Origin: Corythucha ciliata
Taxonomy: Eukaryota > Arthropoda > Insecta > Hemiptera > Tingidae
Direction of reading: 5' to 3'
Assembly: GCA_038030265.1 (NCBI GenBank)
Contig: CM075937.1
Location: 36,374,198-36,438,197, forward strand
Length of the DNA: 64,000 nucleotides
Below the pieces are notes generated by a model that was not told the DNA's origin, ran no database searches, and saw only the letters and a program-made list of their open reading frames with translations. The position numbers were made by a program, and so were the translations under genes. Positions 1 through 11,880 of the stretch are shown piece after piece; within the stretch, counting starts at the first letter, position 1, and each line of letters begins with the position of its first letter.

Positions 1-136
1 CAGTATACAACTTTTCTTGACCTTTTTCTGAGCCCCTAAAGGTCTAGATCCGACGCTGCACCGGAGCTCGGCAGATGAATTGAAAAATACGCAAAATAAT
101 TGATACGAGGGTTTCTGTCGCCGGTGTTTTAATTAA

Positions 137-331
137 ATAAGTAAATTAATTAAATGATTTTACCCGGACGACACGGAAAGGCAAAGCCTAACACAATTCG
201 AGCTTCGAGAAAAACCCGTAATGGGTTCAAATCCCGTCGGGGAGCCCATTTTTTCTCGAAGCTCGAATTGTGTTAGGCTTTGCCTTTCCGAGTCGTCGGG
301 GTAAAATCAGTTAATTAATTTACTTACTTCT
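137..331. repeat. Long palindrome with a tRNA 3'-half in its loop
   Basis: Two near-perfect inverted arms (about 137-214 and 249-331) flank a loop of about 34 bases. The loop carries a T-arm-like GGGTTCAAATCCC followed by an acceptor-like GGGGAGCC, so it resembles the 3' half of a tRNA. The outer sequence (about 111-175, TTTCTGTCGCCGGT onward) recurs at 20617-20680 next to a fuller tRNA-like gene, so both belong to one tRNA-bearing element family. The palindrome is visible directly; the tRNA origin of the loop is inferred. Confidence 0.75.
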
Positions 332-559
332 TTATCGCAAAATAAGATAACTTTGCTGAGTGTATAGCCTTCCCCCCAAGCGGAAATTCTAGTCATGATA
401 GAATTGGTCATGAATTGTGGCAAGCCCTACCCCCTTTGTTCTCATGATTTTTCTTTTAAGATTGTTTGAAAACTCGGAAATTTGGCTTTGAAGACGTGGG
501 GTTTACGCAAAGTTGGGGGAGGTTCAGCCCAATGGGGGCGGGCTAAAGCCCCATTAGCC

Positions 560-1029
560 CTCTGCTGGATCCTCGCCTGGTTTGGGCTGTCCTGTGGATA
601 AGGCTTTGCGCAGGCTGGTCCTTTGCTGTGGTTGGTGTTTTGCTGCGATTGGAGCTTTAGTGTGGTTGAAGTTTCATTTTGGTTCGAGGTTTTCTGTTGT
701 AAACACTTTGCCGTGAGTGGTTTGGAGTTGGAGCTTGGATGGGGTACGAGCTTTACTGTGGTTAAAACCTTTGCTATGGTTTGGTGTTTGGCTTAGTTTG
801 GAGTCTTGCTCTGGTTAGGAGCTTTACCCCGAGTCCAAAACTCCACGTTACACGCTCACGTTAGCGCGCCTCGATGGTGTGATGGATACAGTACTCGCTT
901 CGCGACCTAGCGGGTCTGGGTTCGCCATAAAGCAGCGGCGAGCTGTGACACGGCGCATTATTATTATTATTATTAACAGCTCACGTTGGGCACGGGGTAA
1001 CTGTGGTTGGGGCATTGCTGTAGTTTGGA
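560..1029. repeat. Family E short-period array with embedded SINE-like piece
   Basis: Degenerate units of the kind TTTGCTGTGGTTGGAGC repeat roughly every 25-30 bases. The same family appears at 8190-8430 and 43660-43860. The array resumes at 4552 beyond the LTR element, which therefore landed inside it. At about 861-975 a tRNA-like stretch (A-box-like TGGTGTGATGG, B-box-like GGGTTCG) ends in an (ATT)n run, which suggests a truncated tRNA-derived SINE. No gene is seen; position 332 onward otherwise holds nothing recognisable. Confidence 0.5.
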
Positions 1030-1107
1030 TATTTTGTTGTGGCTCGAGTGGTCTTTATACTTGATTATATTTTTCGAATACAAAAGTAGAATGGAATAAA
1101 TCAACAC

Positions 1108-2381
1108 TAGACCAGTCAATATAGGCACAAAAATTGGCGTAAATCGCAAACATGCATGTAATTGATTTTTTTGTTGCGTATTGTTAGGACCAATGAGAGC
1201 AGTTATTACTCAAGTTTGCAACCCTCAAAACCTTGTGCTTAACTCATGGCACTCGAAAAACTAAGAAATTTCATCACTTTTTCTGGTTTTTTAAACAAAA
1301 ATACCAGAAGGAAGAGTTTTTCGAGCATGACCACAGTATACATTGTTAAGCCAACTACATTTGCTACAATTTAAGCCATGCCCGAGCATCCTGGGTCTGT
1401 TAGTATAGGAAATACAGGCAATCAACAAAATACCTAATCTCGCCAAAAAGCGAGATTATATTGGTAGGGTAATTTTTCAAGACCCGTAGCACTCAAATAC
1501 ACGGTGATTGGTACTTGGTTGAACAAAATCAGAGGGATGATTGTACACCCAAAATGCAACAAAAAATTTCCTATGACCTAAGGTCAGATTTCCATTCCTA
1601 GTTCAGATAATCAATTTGTTGTTTTTTAGCACATCACGGGTTTTCGCAAAGAAAACATCTGTAACATGGGAAGTAAGCGTCCTAGGTTAAATCCAACGAC
1701 ACCACTGAAAAGACCACTCTTTTTTTTGTGTGAGTTAAGACATTTTGTCTAATGATAGCGAAAGATTCTTGGAGTAAACTGGGAAAATATCAGGATGTTT
1801 TAAAAAATGTCAGTTTTTGACAACTGTTCAAAGCTAGACTACATTAGCCATGATGCTCCCAGCACCTGGCAAATTCCTCTAAAACTGTATGAAGTAACTT
1901 AGTTTAAAACTTCATGCTTATTTTACTCCTGTCCTTCGCAATTTTTTGATAAAAATCCATTGTTATACCAAAAAATGAGGCAATTAGGCTCATTTTGAGT
2001 GCCTACAAGAAGATCAAGAGCCATTCCCATAATTTTTTTTTTCAGCTTAATTCACTTTTCCTATGCTAATCTAAGAGGAAAGACAAATAAAAGTGGAATA
2101 AGCTGAAAAAAGTTTCTTGAAATAGCTTTCGTATCTTTTAGGCACTCAAAGTAATTGCCTCATTTTTTTGTAACTCGAAAAACGCTTTCTTCTAGTATTT
2201 TTGTTCAACAACCAAAAAAATTGATGGAATTTCGTGGTTTTTCGAGTGCCACGAGTTGAGCACAAGGTTTTGAAGGTTACAAACTTGAGTACAACCTACT
2301 CTCATTGGCCCTAACAATGTGCAAAAGAAAAAACAATTACATGCATATTTGCGATGTTTGATGTTTATATTGACTGGCCTA
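1108..2381. mobile_element. TIR element inserted in an LTR
   Basis: Long inverted arms (about 1108-1328 and 2177-2381) start TAGACCAGTC and TAGGCCAGTC. The element splits the downstream LTR of the gypsy-like copy; the intact LTR at 4448-4546 shows the uninterrupted sequence. A 3-bp CAC flanks both sides (1105-1107 and 2382-2384). A second, internal hairpin spans about 1970-2175, with GAGGCAATTA in one arm and its complement in the other. No coding potential is seen, so this is a non-autonomous DNA transposon. A 3-bp duplication fits PIF/Harbinger-like integration, but the superfamily is not certain. Confidence 0.85.
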
Positions 2382-2434
2382 CACATGATTTGACTAAAGG
2401 ATATTACAATCTCCCACATTTATTTTTAATTCCC

Positions 2435-2888
2435 TCAAGCGACGTAATCGGCGAGGTATCTAGGACGCCTCCTAACCCTCGATGAGCGGCGAAGGATTTG
2501 TTGTTCGTTTCTCCCTTCCGTGACAATTCTTCCTTCCTCCTCCAGGCAGGTTGTAGGCATCGACCAGGTTTGAGTGGCGTAGATTTGTGTTCGAGTGGAT
2601 TCGAGTTCTCTCGTTTTCGAAGGAAATGTTGTCAAATCCGCGAGGTACGAAAATTGATTCTGGGTGGAAGTTCGAACTGTGGGCTTGAGCTGAACTCTTT
2701 TTTCAATAAACGAGGAGAGGGCTGTTTTCAGTAACTGATCAACGTGACGTTTGACCGTACGCCCATTGTCGAGCTGAACGAGATAGTGCAGTTCGCCGAA
2801 CTTCCTGATAATTCTCCCGGGAGTCCAAAAGGTCTTATTGTTTGAGCTTGAGTAGCACTTGGCTTGAATACGATCGCCCAGTTGGAAC
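2435..2888 (-). pseudogene. Integrase C-terminal remnant of gypsy-like pol
   Basis: An open minus-strand frame of about 150 codons holds the C-terminal tail of a Ty3/gypsy integrase. A GPY/F-like stretch reads approximately W-T-P-G-R-I-I...Y-L-V-Q-L-D-N-G-R, and the frame ends in an arginine-rich tail with R-R-S-S-R-V-R-R-R-P-R-Y-L, typical of pol C-termini. The catalytic DDE core is absent because of the internal deletion that joins this region to the protease end at about 2986. It stops just before the purine tract and LTR. Confidence 0.8.
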
Positions 2889-2985
2889 GATCGTGTAACT
2901 CTATTTGAATGGATAGGACCAATTTATTTTTGAAATTTTGGAGGTTTTAAGGCGTCGAGTGTAATTTTTTTAGATTGAAGGTGAA

Positions 2986-4434
2986 CTAAATCTGTTGATT
3001 TTTCGATCGCATTAGCTGAATGAACAATAATTTCGGGCGGAGCCGTCTTATCCAGGCGTGACCTAATATGGCTTCAAAGGAATCGGGGACGACGTAAATT
3101 GTCTTTTCGACTCTGCCTTTGCAAGAGGCTCTGACAGTTACTTTACCGACAGGTGTGAATATTTCCCGTGTATAAGAACGGAAACGAAGTTTACTCTCTT
3201 CAAGTGGAGAGTTTAGTTGCATTCTTTGAAACTGACTTCGAGGAAGAAATGTAAAAGCGGAACCTGAGTCGACTTCAAATTTAACTGGATGTCCCTCGAT
3301 GGTAACTGTGACGTAATATCGGCGAATAATTGAATTTGTATTAGAATCCTGGTTTTGAAAAACGTCGATGATGTGCTGGATACCATAAGAATAGGATTCA
3401 TCAGTAGCGGTATCTTCGTTTTCGTCTTTGTCGATTACGGTCGAATTCACTGACTGGGTAGGTCGATTTCGGAGTAGGGACCGCAGACAGACTGAATAAA
3501 CGTGTCCAGTCTTACTACATTTCAAACACTTCAAGTTCGAACGTTGTGTGCGACAGTTCTTCGCATGATGGTTGCTTTTCCCGCAACGAAGACAAAGGCC
3601 GTCAACTCCAAGTTTCCGGAAATCGATTCTGGTTTTTGATGGGCTAAGAGAAGTTCGAGTTCGAGGTAAACTATTGGTTCGATGAGTGGACGACGACGGA
3701 AATGAGGAACGGCGTTGAACTTGATTTATGTCGACGGTTAGGTTTAAGATTTGATTGGAAATTCCTGCCATGCGTCGAGAATCGATAGAGGATGCTTCCA
3801 GTACCAAAGCTTTCGCGACTGTCGTTGAAGTTCGCGGATTCTGCTTGAAGTATTTTCTCTCGAATGTCGATGTTGTACAGTCCTCGAATGAACTGTGCGC
3901 GCAGAAAAATATCCGCGATCGATGTTTGGCATTCGCATGGGGAAATAAACTCACAATCTGGAATTCTTCCTCGCAAGGAAGCGACGAACTGAGCAATCGA
4001 TTGTTGCGGTTGTTGCATCGTGGATAAAAACTCATGTTGGGCGACAAGTACATTTTTTTGGGTGACAAATGGTCTTCGAGAAGTTTTACTAGCGCGTCGT
4101 AATCGAGTTCGAATAGACTGATTGGAGCTGCGAGCGCCGTAACTGTCTGAAAGTGGCTTGCGCCGATCGAATTAAGAAGAAGTTGCGCACAGTAGTGCTT
4201 GTTGTCCGAAATGTTCTTCATCGAAATGTAATTTTCGAATCGCATCCTGTATGACCTGAAGCTTTCAATTGAAGTGTCGAATGGTTCGAAGTTTGGAACG
4301 AAAACAGTGTTCACTGGTGATGTAAGTCGCACTGATGTTTTTGATCCACCTAGGCGATTGACAATACTTTGAACCAAGGTCGTTTGCAGTTGCATAAACT
4401 GAGTCAACTGCTCTGGATCCATTTTTCTTTTCAC
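2986..4434 (-). pseudogene. Gag-protease remnant of gypsy-like element
   Basis: The 482-codon frame starts just inside the LTR and primer-binding site, as expected for gag. Two CCHC zinc knuckles lie at about residues 283-296 (C-L-R-C-G-K-S-N-H-H-A-K-N-C) and 302-315. A retropepsin-like aspartic protease follows, with active-site D-S-G at about residue 389 and a later I-L-G-H-A-W motif. A long alternative frame (3671-4018) overlaps the gag middle and matches the better-conserved gag sequence, which suggests a frameshift or pair of frameshifts there. The related decayed copy at 13030-13700 carries the same knuckle and D-S-G motif. The frame is probably not functional. Confidence 0.85.
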
Positions 4435-4551
4435 CTCGTCGCCAATTTGTTGTGGCTCGAGTGGTTTTTATACTTGATATTATATTTTTCGATTACAAAA
4501 GTGGGATGGAATAAATCAACACATGACTTGACTAAAGGATATTACATATTT

Positions 4552-7500
4552 GCAGTGGTTGGGCGTGTTTTTTGGTGTAATATTTCGGTTAACCGTGAAA
4601 ATGATAAGAAGATAAGAAAACTAGCAATCTAACTTCAGAAACTGGAAACTCATCAGCCAAAGAAATGGGCAATCGGCCAAAAAACCTCCCTGTTTGGCAG
4701 TGAATGCTAAAAATTTTCAGGCGTAACCATAGATACCGCGCAGCAATAAAATATTATTTACCGGCGAAACTCTCGGCTTAGTGGCAAAAATTGACTTATA
4801 GGGTCCCAAAACTCGCAATTTAGCCGTAATTAGTGACTCTGTGCCGCATAAATAATAGGTATTTGTACTCACGATGTTGACGATTCAGACGATGAAATGC
4901 CATTTGTCGCCCCATATAGATTCTCCGATACTCTCTCGTGCGGAAACTGTTGTGGTTCTACAGGGTCAGAAAACTGGTGATGTTGACGCCGGAGAGTTTT
5001 TGCCTAATATGGTCACCAACAGGGACTATTCCGATGTGAATGCTACATCTCTGTTTTCCTTGGAAACAGACGTCCAGACAGTAAAAGGTGTGACACCTGT
5101 GTCGTGATGACAGCCACTTTATACGATCAAGTCAAAAAGTTATACTTTATCCAGAGACGTATAGCCTTATGTCCACCTATATCCTATCATTTTCTGGGAA
5201 ATAATGTTATTTAGCGAGAGTGAATGAAAAGACAAGGGCGGAAGAGAACGAGTTAAAAAAAAAATGGTCGACTCGATTTCTCGCTATTGCGGATGGGCGT
5301 CTTCGATCGAGTAGAGTCAAGCAATTCGCCTCGTATACGGGAAAACCGGACGAAGAATTGCAATGCATCGCCAAGAAGGCCTCCACCCTTCTTCACATGG
5401 GTTTCGCGCTATGGGAAGCCAATTCGGGAAGATATTACACTCTGTTTTACAAGTTATAAGACGTAATTGTTGAGATTCATTGGTAGGACATCGATTTTCC
5501 TGCCGGAAGTCATGTTATAGAAAAACTCTGCTCAGTGTTTTCCCCCGCCTCTTTATTTCTAACCAACCAGAAACTATTAATGATGAATAATAAAAAACAA
5601 ATTTAATGAAAGATTAAAGAATACAGAAAGTGTTTTAAAATGAATAACAATAAAAAAAATCATTGAGAGGAGTAAAAATTATACTTCCAATGTCGCAACA
5701 TGCAAGAATATTTTGTATTTTGGTTTATTTTTATTTTGAATTATTACATTATTTGAAAGTGTCAACGCCGCCGACGAATGTCAGTTAGTACAAAATGTAG
5801 TGCGCGTATAAGATCCCTGCGTTTATACATTTCCCGTTTTCAAGGCTTCGAGAAAAAAAAAGTAGTAAAGTTTTCACAATGGGGGACTCTTCGGTATGAG
5901 TCACGTAGTGGCATGCGAATGGAATCCGGGAGTAATCCTTTACGACGAGCAATAAATAGTAATGAGAAATCAATTTATTTATAATGTGCCACAGCCGTAC
6001 CACCCTGTCTAACGCTCTCTGTGCTAGTGCCTCTCTTGAGTTGAAATGGGTGTGTGCTGGTGATGGTGGTGAGGGGGGGGGGCTTTGGTGAATGGAATCG
6101 GCATCGAAGAAGATAGGAATTCCTGGTATGTTTATATGGAAGATATTGAAGAAGTGGGGGTAGGTACGGGGTGGGAATATATTTGAAATACTGACTGTTT
6201 TTTTTTCTTTTAGCATAAATTGATGAAAAACAACTTTTTGTTTTGTTTTGGTCACAGATATTCATGTGTGATAGTGACTTTTGAAAACAAGGACGGGACC
6301 GAAAAGACTAGGAGAGCGGAGTAGTGAGAGTTGCTGTCTTGTGTGTTGACACACAGTGGCATGCAAAGAATGCTTTCTGATCTATTCCCTTTTAGGGGGG
6401 TTCGGTGTGAAGGAACCGTTAAACCTACATGCACGAGAAGTACCGTCTATTATAAGTAAGGCGTAACAGGGTTTTAGGTCGGAGGAAAGGATAAAAAAAG
6501 ACGGATCTCCCGGGTTTTATTAATTTTAGGGTTTCATCCACGTTCATCATGATTAGCATGAGGTATAGTGGGCAGGTGAGTAACGCCAAGCGGGTGAGAG
6601 TTAATCGCTTAATTTTAAAGAAATTGAATTTATGTAGTCGTATACCTCAAGCGGTATTTAAAGGCAGTCAAAAACTGAGATGGGCGAGTTCCGAGGTGAA
6701 CGTCCGCCCGAGTGACGTCGCTAAGGATTTAAAGTGTTAAATAGAATGCCTTCTCACTAATCCGAGTACGTTTCCTTTTCATTCCATCCTGTGGGTGCGG
6801 GATATCATGGCGCTTATTAAAAGAACAACAAAATGAAACTTGAATTAAGATGGTGCTGTGTGTGATAACTTTCATTTGTGTTGTCTTCATTTTCAATGTC
6901 AACACTATAGACTTGTGCATCTTTGACTTTGTATAACTTCATCACGAGATAAGGTGTATAATTTGGGCGACCCTAACTTGGTCTAGCACCTGAGGCGTTA
7001 TACAAGGGGATGGGGATCAAAAACGTGTAATTTAAAGGAGTTTACCAAGATCTCTAACAGGCGATTTAAGTTACACGAAAAGCGCAGGGAAATATTGACC
7101 TTTGGAATCTGGATAGGACAGAATTTATAGGTCTGCACAGCTGCACTTTTGTGTAGTCAAAGAATCTCACCATATCAACCAGTATTGTCTCTTTTTTCTG
7201 TTCTGACTACGGAGCATTGGGGTAGCCTACGATCAGGATGCCGGATGTGGCCCGACACATCTGACCTGGACGTACGTGAAGTGCCTGGCTGAGCTGGGCA
7301 AGGATTCATGGGAAGGGAACAGGGTCCACCCCCCTCTACAGGGTCAATGGTCAAGGTCAATTCAGCAGTTAAATCATCAAAACCAGCTCCCAAACCCCAA
7401 CGGTGGAGGTGGGAGGGGGGGTCATCACCTTTCACATTATCACATATAGGGTCATCATTTTCTCAAAGTTACCAGTGCGTGCCCGACGTGGGGTCAAGTC

Positions 7501-7788
7501 TCTTGGACTGAACTCAACCGAGAAATGTGCAACTGGTTCCAACCGAAAACGCAACAGATTGGCCGCCAGTGCCCTTAAAAGAGGTCAAAACTGAATTTTC
7601 CGCGTGGTCGCTGTGTTTCAGCGGATTTTCTCGACTCCCGAGCGGGCCAGAGTATTGGCAGTAGTCCCATATTTCCCTCGTAGACGATACACCCCTGGTC
7701 CCTCGCCTTATACCTGATGCGTCAGCGCCGCGTTTTTATGCCTTTGTCTCCCCCCCCCCCACGACCCTGCTGATAAAAAATTGTGTCT
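4552..7788. other. Mostly unique DNA with a few unrecognised small ORFs
   Basis: After a remnant of family E repeat (about 4552-4590) this stretch is largely non-repetitive. Three + strand ORFs could be coding but match nothing I recognise: 4874-5107 (77 aa), 5220-5459 (79 aa, charged, with a K-K-K-W-S-T-R-F start) and 6549-6740 (63 aa, basic). Runs of G lie at about 6069-6078 and of C at about 7750. If ZIP11 extends upstream, all this is its intron. The expected preceding ZIP11 exon, with a histidine-rich H-N-x-P-E-G motif, was not found. Confidence 0.4.
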
Positions 7789-8430
7789 AGTGATGCCAAC
7801 CGTCCCGGGTACCCCGAGGTACCCGGGTAGGGGTTTGACTATTTTGTCTCGCGTCCCGGGATAAAATTTCCATAAAAAATTGACATATTGGGCATATTTT
7901 ATTTTTGAAAAGAAGATGCGCGTGAACCTGTCCTGATACGTCAAGTGAGAAAAATTTAAAAAAATCGTTTGATCAGTTTTTTTTTTCTTTTTCAACGTTA
8001 GCAGATACTCCCCCCCCCCCCGTTCACACAAGCTCTTTGTTTGCGTTCCGTGGAGTCTATGCAACCAAACAAATTTATTCCCTCGAAAAATGAAGCACTT
8101 TTATTGGTTGCATAGGCTTCCACAGACGCATAACACAGAGCTTGTGAACGGGGTTTAAAACTGCACGTGTCGGGACTTCACGCCAACCAGGATGATGAAC
8201 GAGCATTTTTTTGAGTATTGGTTAGAGTATTTTGTGGTTACAGCATTTTGTGGTTGGAGAATTTTGTGGTTAGAGCATTTTGTAGTTGGAGGATTTTGTA
8301 GTTGGAGCATTTTGTGGTTAAAGCTTTTGAGGTTAGATATTCTTGTGGTTAGGGCTTTTCAATGTTCGGTTACAACATTTTGAGGTTAGTTGAACGTTAA
8401 TGTGATCAGATCTTTCCACGGTTAGACAGC
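7789..8430. mobile_element. Partial hAT-like element with nested MITE and family E array
   Basis: The left part (7789 onward, TAGTGATGCCAACCGTCCC) resembles the left part of the complete hAT-like element at 43474-44000, including the CCCGGG-rich stretch and the GACGCGCGTGAAC-like sequence at about 7917-7930. A MITE (8021-8150) follows, then family E units (TTTTGTGGTTAGAGCA) at 8190-8430. No matching right end was found, so this copy is truncated or rearranged. Confidence 0.55.
8021..8150. mobile_element. MITE, CGTTCACAAGCTC family
   Basis: Inverted arms of about 45 bases (8021-8066 and 8105-8150) start CGTTCACACAAGCTC and contain GGAGTCTATGCAACC. A second member with the same internal AACAAATTTATTCC lies at 52592-52722. 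No coding capacity is present. Confidence 0.85.
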
Positions 8431-8549
8431 TAAAACCCGATTTTGTATTCAAAAACTCCTCACCATTTTGCCTGTAAAGTGTAGCCTTTCAATGTGTGAA
8501 AATTGTCAATTATTTCTCGCTGATTTCGCTCTCTAAAAAAGTCTAAAAT

Positions 8550-9330
8550 CGCCAGTTTTGTGGCAAAACTTCTTTCTTGTGGTTAAATTGACATTTTTGT
8601 GGCTCGCCAGTTTAGGGGTCAAACATTCAGTTTTAAAGTAACATCACCAAATTTAGTTTTGTGATAAAAATCGCCAGTTTTGCTTATGAAATCGTTAGTT
8701 TGGGGGTCAAACGAAACGCGTTTTCCACTTAAAATTGTCAGTTCTGTAGTAGAGTCATCTTTTATAGGGCTAGACTCGCCAGGATGTGTTTTAAAATCGT
8801 CAGTTTTAGAGGAAATCATCAGTTCTAGCGTAAAATCGTCACTTTGGGAGTAAAAACGGTAGTTCTAATTTCTAGCGTTTGGCTAAAATCACCGCTTTTA
8901 GAAAACCCAGCGGAAAATCTTCAGTTTTGTCGTGAAATGGCCACTTTTGTATAATAGAAACTTGAGTTTTGGTGTAATACGTCTGCTAGGGCGTGAAATC
9001 ATCTTGTTTCGTAGTAAAACCGTCTTTTTGGGGATAAAATCGTCAGTTTTGAGGTGAAATCGTCCGTTTTCGAGTTGAGAATCGTCAGTGAAATCATCCG
9101 TTTTGTCAAAAATGTATAAGTTTTGGAGGAAACCCTCTCTTTTTGTGTTAAATTGTCTATTCTGGAGTAAAATATCCAGTTTTGGGCTGAAATTATCAGT
9201 CTTGACGTCAAACTAACGGTAAAATCAGTCTGTTTTTTGGGTAAAATCATCCGTAGCGAAATTTCAGTTTTTGGGGAATTATTTAGTTTTGAGGTAAAAC
9301 CATCAAATATGGACTTTGACTTGCTCAAAC
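8550..9330. repeat. Family F array (AAAATCGTCAGTTTTG units)
   Basis: About 25 degenerate copies of a unit close to AAAATCGTCAGTTTTG plus a variable spacer repeat at roughly 28-32 bases. Both ends are diffuse. The apparent minus-strand ORFs here (8619-8819, 8999-9328) are products of the repeat, rich in S, K and T-D-D-F, and are not genes. Confidence 0.8.
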
Positions 9331-9412
9331 CTCGATTTCGTGGTGTCGCCTCTTTAAAGGCAGTTACATTTTGGTTTACTGAAAAACTGTTTTTACCCGG
9401 AATGACTCTTAA

Positions 9413-9766
9413 ATGACGGCCACAAATTCGTCATCTTTGAAGCCCAAGCCCAGAGCCTCGATGACACAGGCCGACTTCGATAGGCTGCTCTACGGGCCTG
9501 GACAATCGACCAATTCGTTGACAATACAATTTGCTCATTTTTGCCCCCTCCTAAGGGACGCTGGCGTCTCCTTAGATGCTTGTTTAGCCGTGCTTGTGCT
9601 ATTTACTATTAATTGGCAGCTGAAATTGAGAAAAACGCTCAAATTTGAGATGATTAATCGCAAAATTACATCATTTGGAGCTAAATATCTGCGAAATTGT
9701 AAGTTTCGGCTTCAAGTTGCTGGTATGAACACCCAGGAATTTTCAGGTTTCAGGGATTTTTCTTAA
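9413..9766 (+). other. Orphan ORF, possible captured exon
   Basis: The first 40 or so codons (M-T-A-T-N-S-S-S-L-K-P-K-P-R-A-S-M-T-Q) have protein-like composition and differ from the flanking repeats. The remaining codons run into family D repeat and are not convincing. I do not recognise the protein. It may be a gene fragment carried into the repeat region or chance coding. Confidence 0.2.
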
Positions 9767-10193
9767 ACGAATCGTGCAGTCTGGCCTAGCCGGCCACGAC
9801 AGTGAACAGACACTGATTTCGTATAAATAGCCCGTATCGGGGCCAAATACTCGTGAAATTGGAAGTTAGCAATTTTTTTTTTTTTTTTTTTTGTGTGGAG
9901 ACCCAGACCTCGAGGTACCCGGCCACAAAGGACGCGGCGGCGAGCGTGGTGTCGCAGGCTGACAGAGCCCTCCTCCCCCTCTCTATAAAATTGCAACGTT
10001 TGGCCCCAACAATGGCTGAAAATTCGTGACATTGCGCGTTTCACGTCTTAATTTCAGTGAAATTTCGAGTTTCGTCCCCTTTTTTACTTCCATGTTCCCT
10101 TAGGAAAATGAATAACAGCGAAATTAATAAACAAATAATATCCACGAAATTGAAAGTTTCTGGCCTCGATTTAAGTGAAATTGCAAGTTAAAC

Positions 10194-10232
<39 letters not shown>

Positions 10233-10540
10233 TGGTGGTGAATCAGACGAGAGCCCGGTTCCTGACGAATACCCAGGAAATTGGATGTTTCATCACGTCC
10301 GAATATCGCAACAATGCGAATTTCAGGTCTTAATTCCTTCGAAAATGCAAGTTTGAGCCTTAATTTTTGATTTAAGCAAAATTTATTGAAAGTTTCTGGG
10401 TATTCTGGCTAGCCGGCCTTATCAATAACGCAAAGCATTACACATTCTCACGAAATTGGCAGTTTCCTTGCTGAATATCCGGGAGATGGACATTTTCCAT
10501 AATGCAACTAAAATTGCCAGTTTTTAGGCCTATTCTTGGA
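9640..10540. repeat. Family D array with poly-T tracts
   Basis: Units close to GAAATTGCAAGTTTCGGGC plus AAATATCCGC repeat with a period near 30. Interspersed are GGCTAGCCGGC-like blocks (about 9783 and 10407) and long T runs (about 9870-9891 and 10199-10230). The same composite recurs at 23760-24850 and, without the GGCTAGCCGGC block, at 33630-34000. Confidence 0.75.
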
Positions 10541-10907
10541 GTGGCACAACCCCGGGCTAACTAACCGCTGGTAGACCAAGCTCTCAAGTTCGCTCTTATC
10601 AATTATCAGTCTTGTAAAATCCGCCTTTTGTTGATGTCAACAAACTACCCCAACCATTCTTTTTGAACTGATAATAACGAACATGGCGCCGTATGCGTCT
10701 ACTCGTCTTTAAAGGTTCCTTGGGAATGCGAAAAGCTGCCCATACTTCTGTCTTGTGGCATAGCTACGCCTATGTTTCGATTTAATTGAAAACCAAGAAT
10801 GTAAGAACTTACCAGGTAAGATGGTCTATGTTGTGTTCTTGAACGATTAATGTACTCGATTCAGTTCAAAACGTGTACTTGACATTCAAAACACTGTCTT
10901 ATTTTTT

Positions 10908-11395
10908 AACAAAGTCATATGGAAAACCAAGTCATTAAACTTTGTATTATTTGTATGTTAAAAAAATGAAGCGGTTCGTGGGTTGGGATTTTTGCTCCCG
11001 ATACGTTGCGCTGCTCTACTATAAAAGTAGATCACCCGCTAAATTCAAAACTTATACAAAAGTTTAGCGTTGGAAAAAACATATGGGGGCCAATTCTCTA
11101 ACAACAAGCAACATTTTTTTCGCCAGCCATGTGTCTATTTCATTCATTTGTTTGAAGAAAATTAATGAAATTAACATATGGCTGAGACAAAGCTAATGCT
11201 TCGGAGTTAGAGAATAGGCCCCATGGTATCAAGATAGATATCACGCTACAACTTCAAACCGAAAATAAATATAATAATTTTTGTATTTGGCGGGTTTTCT
11301 CCTTTTTTATTCTTAACGGGAGCAAAAATCCCAACCCAAAATAAAAAACATTTTTTTCCTCGAGTCTGAGGACTTGGTTTTCCATATGACTTTGT
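10908..11395. mobile_element. Inverted-repeat element hosting a younger MITE
   Basis: AACAAAGTCATATGGAAAAC at 10908 is the reverse complement of the sequence ending at 11395, and GGGTTGGGATTTTTGCTCCC (about 10980) pairs with about 11320-11339. The central part is occupied by the MITE at 11086-11222. No ORF is present. The right end abuts the gypsy-like remnant. Confidence 0.8.
11086..11222. mobile_element. MITE, GGGGCC(T/A)ATTCTCTAAC family
   Basis: Inverted ends GGGGCCAATTCTCTAAC (11086) and its complement (ending 11222). It sits inside the inverted-repeat element 10908-11395. A related GGGGCC-ended MITE is at 26647-26777. Confidence 0.85.
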
Positions 11396-11880
11396 TTTTT
11401 AAAACAAAACGGAAGGGTAATTATTAATAATCAATTGGGGTTTTTATATAACAGACTCCCAGGCTTAATTGACTGCACTCCGGTGCAATCGTAGTCCTCC
11501 GGATATCTCCGAGGGTTCCTAATTCTTTGGAATCGTCTTTGCATCCCTTTCATGAAGAATTTGTTCTGAATTACGCGTCGTTTCGTTGTCTGGAACGGTT
11601 AGTTCATTACCGGGTTCTGAATCGGAAGGAAGAGCTAGACTTTCTTCTTCTCCTGGGTGAACGATTGGTCTGAAGGAATTGATGAGCCCTGTGGATAAGT
11701 GTCCGTTGAAGGCGGAGGTGGAGTGTGTTGTCCGATGTTACGCGGTAGCCGAAGTGGAGAGTTGTCTTGAATTCCGACTTCGGTTGTCTGCTCTCCGTTA
11801 TTGCGAACAAGACAACAAGACGTGTCTTTTAGTGATGTAACCATGATCAAATTTGACATATATCGTAGTGTAAATTTCCA

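Larger units (their letters stand above)
1035..4546 (-). mobile_element. Internally deleted Ty3/gypsy-like LTR retrotransposon with TATTT target duplication
   Basis: The element reads on the minus strand. A 99-bp LTR (4448-4546) begins TGTAATATCC and ends CACAACA. The other LTR is the same sequence split into 2382-2408 and 1035-1107 by a later insertion. The 5-bp flank TATTT occurs at both 1030-1034 and 4547-4551. Just inside the upstream LTR is a primer-binding-like TGGCGACGAGG (about 4434-4444), and a purine-rich GTGGGAGAT abuts the other LTR at about 2409. Inside are gag-protease and only the integrase tail; reverse transcriptase, RNase H and most of integrase are missing. Without the nested insertion the copy is about 2.2 kb, so it would depend on proteins from intact relatives. 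Confidence 0.9.

Noticed and set aside
8619..9328. Minus-strand ORFs rich in T-D-D-F and serine
   Set aside because: They are translations of the family F repeat; no independent protein signal.
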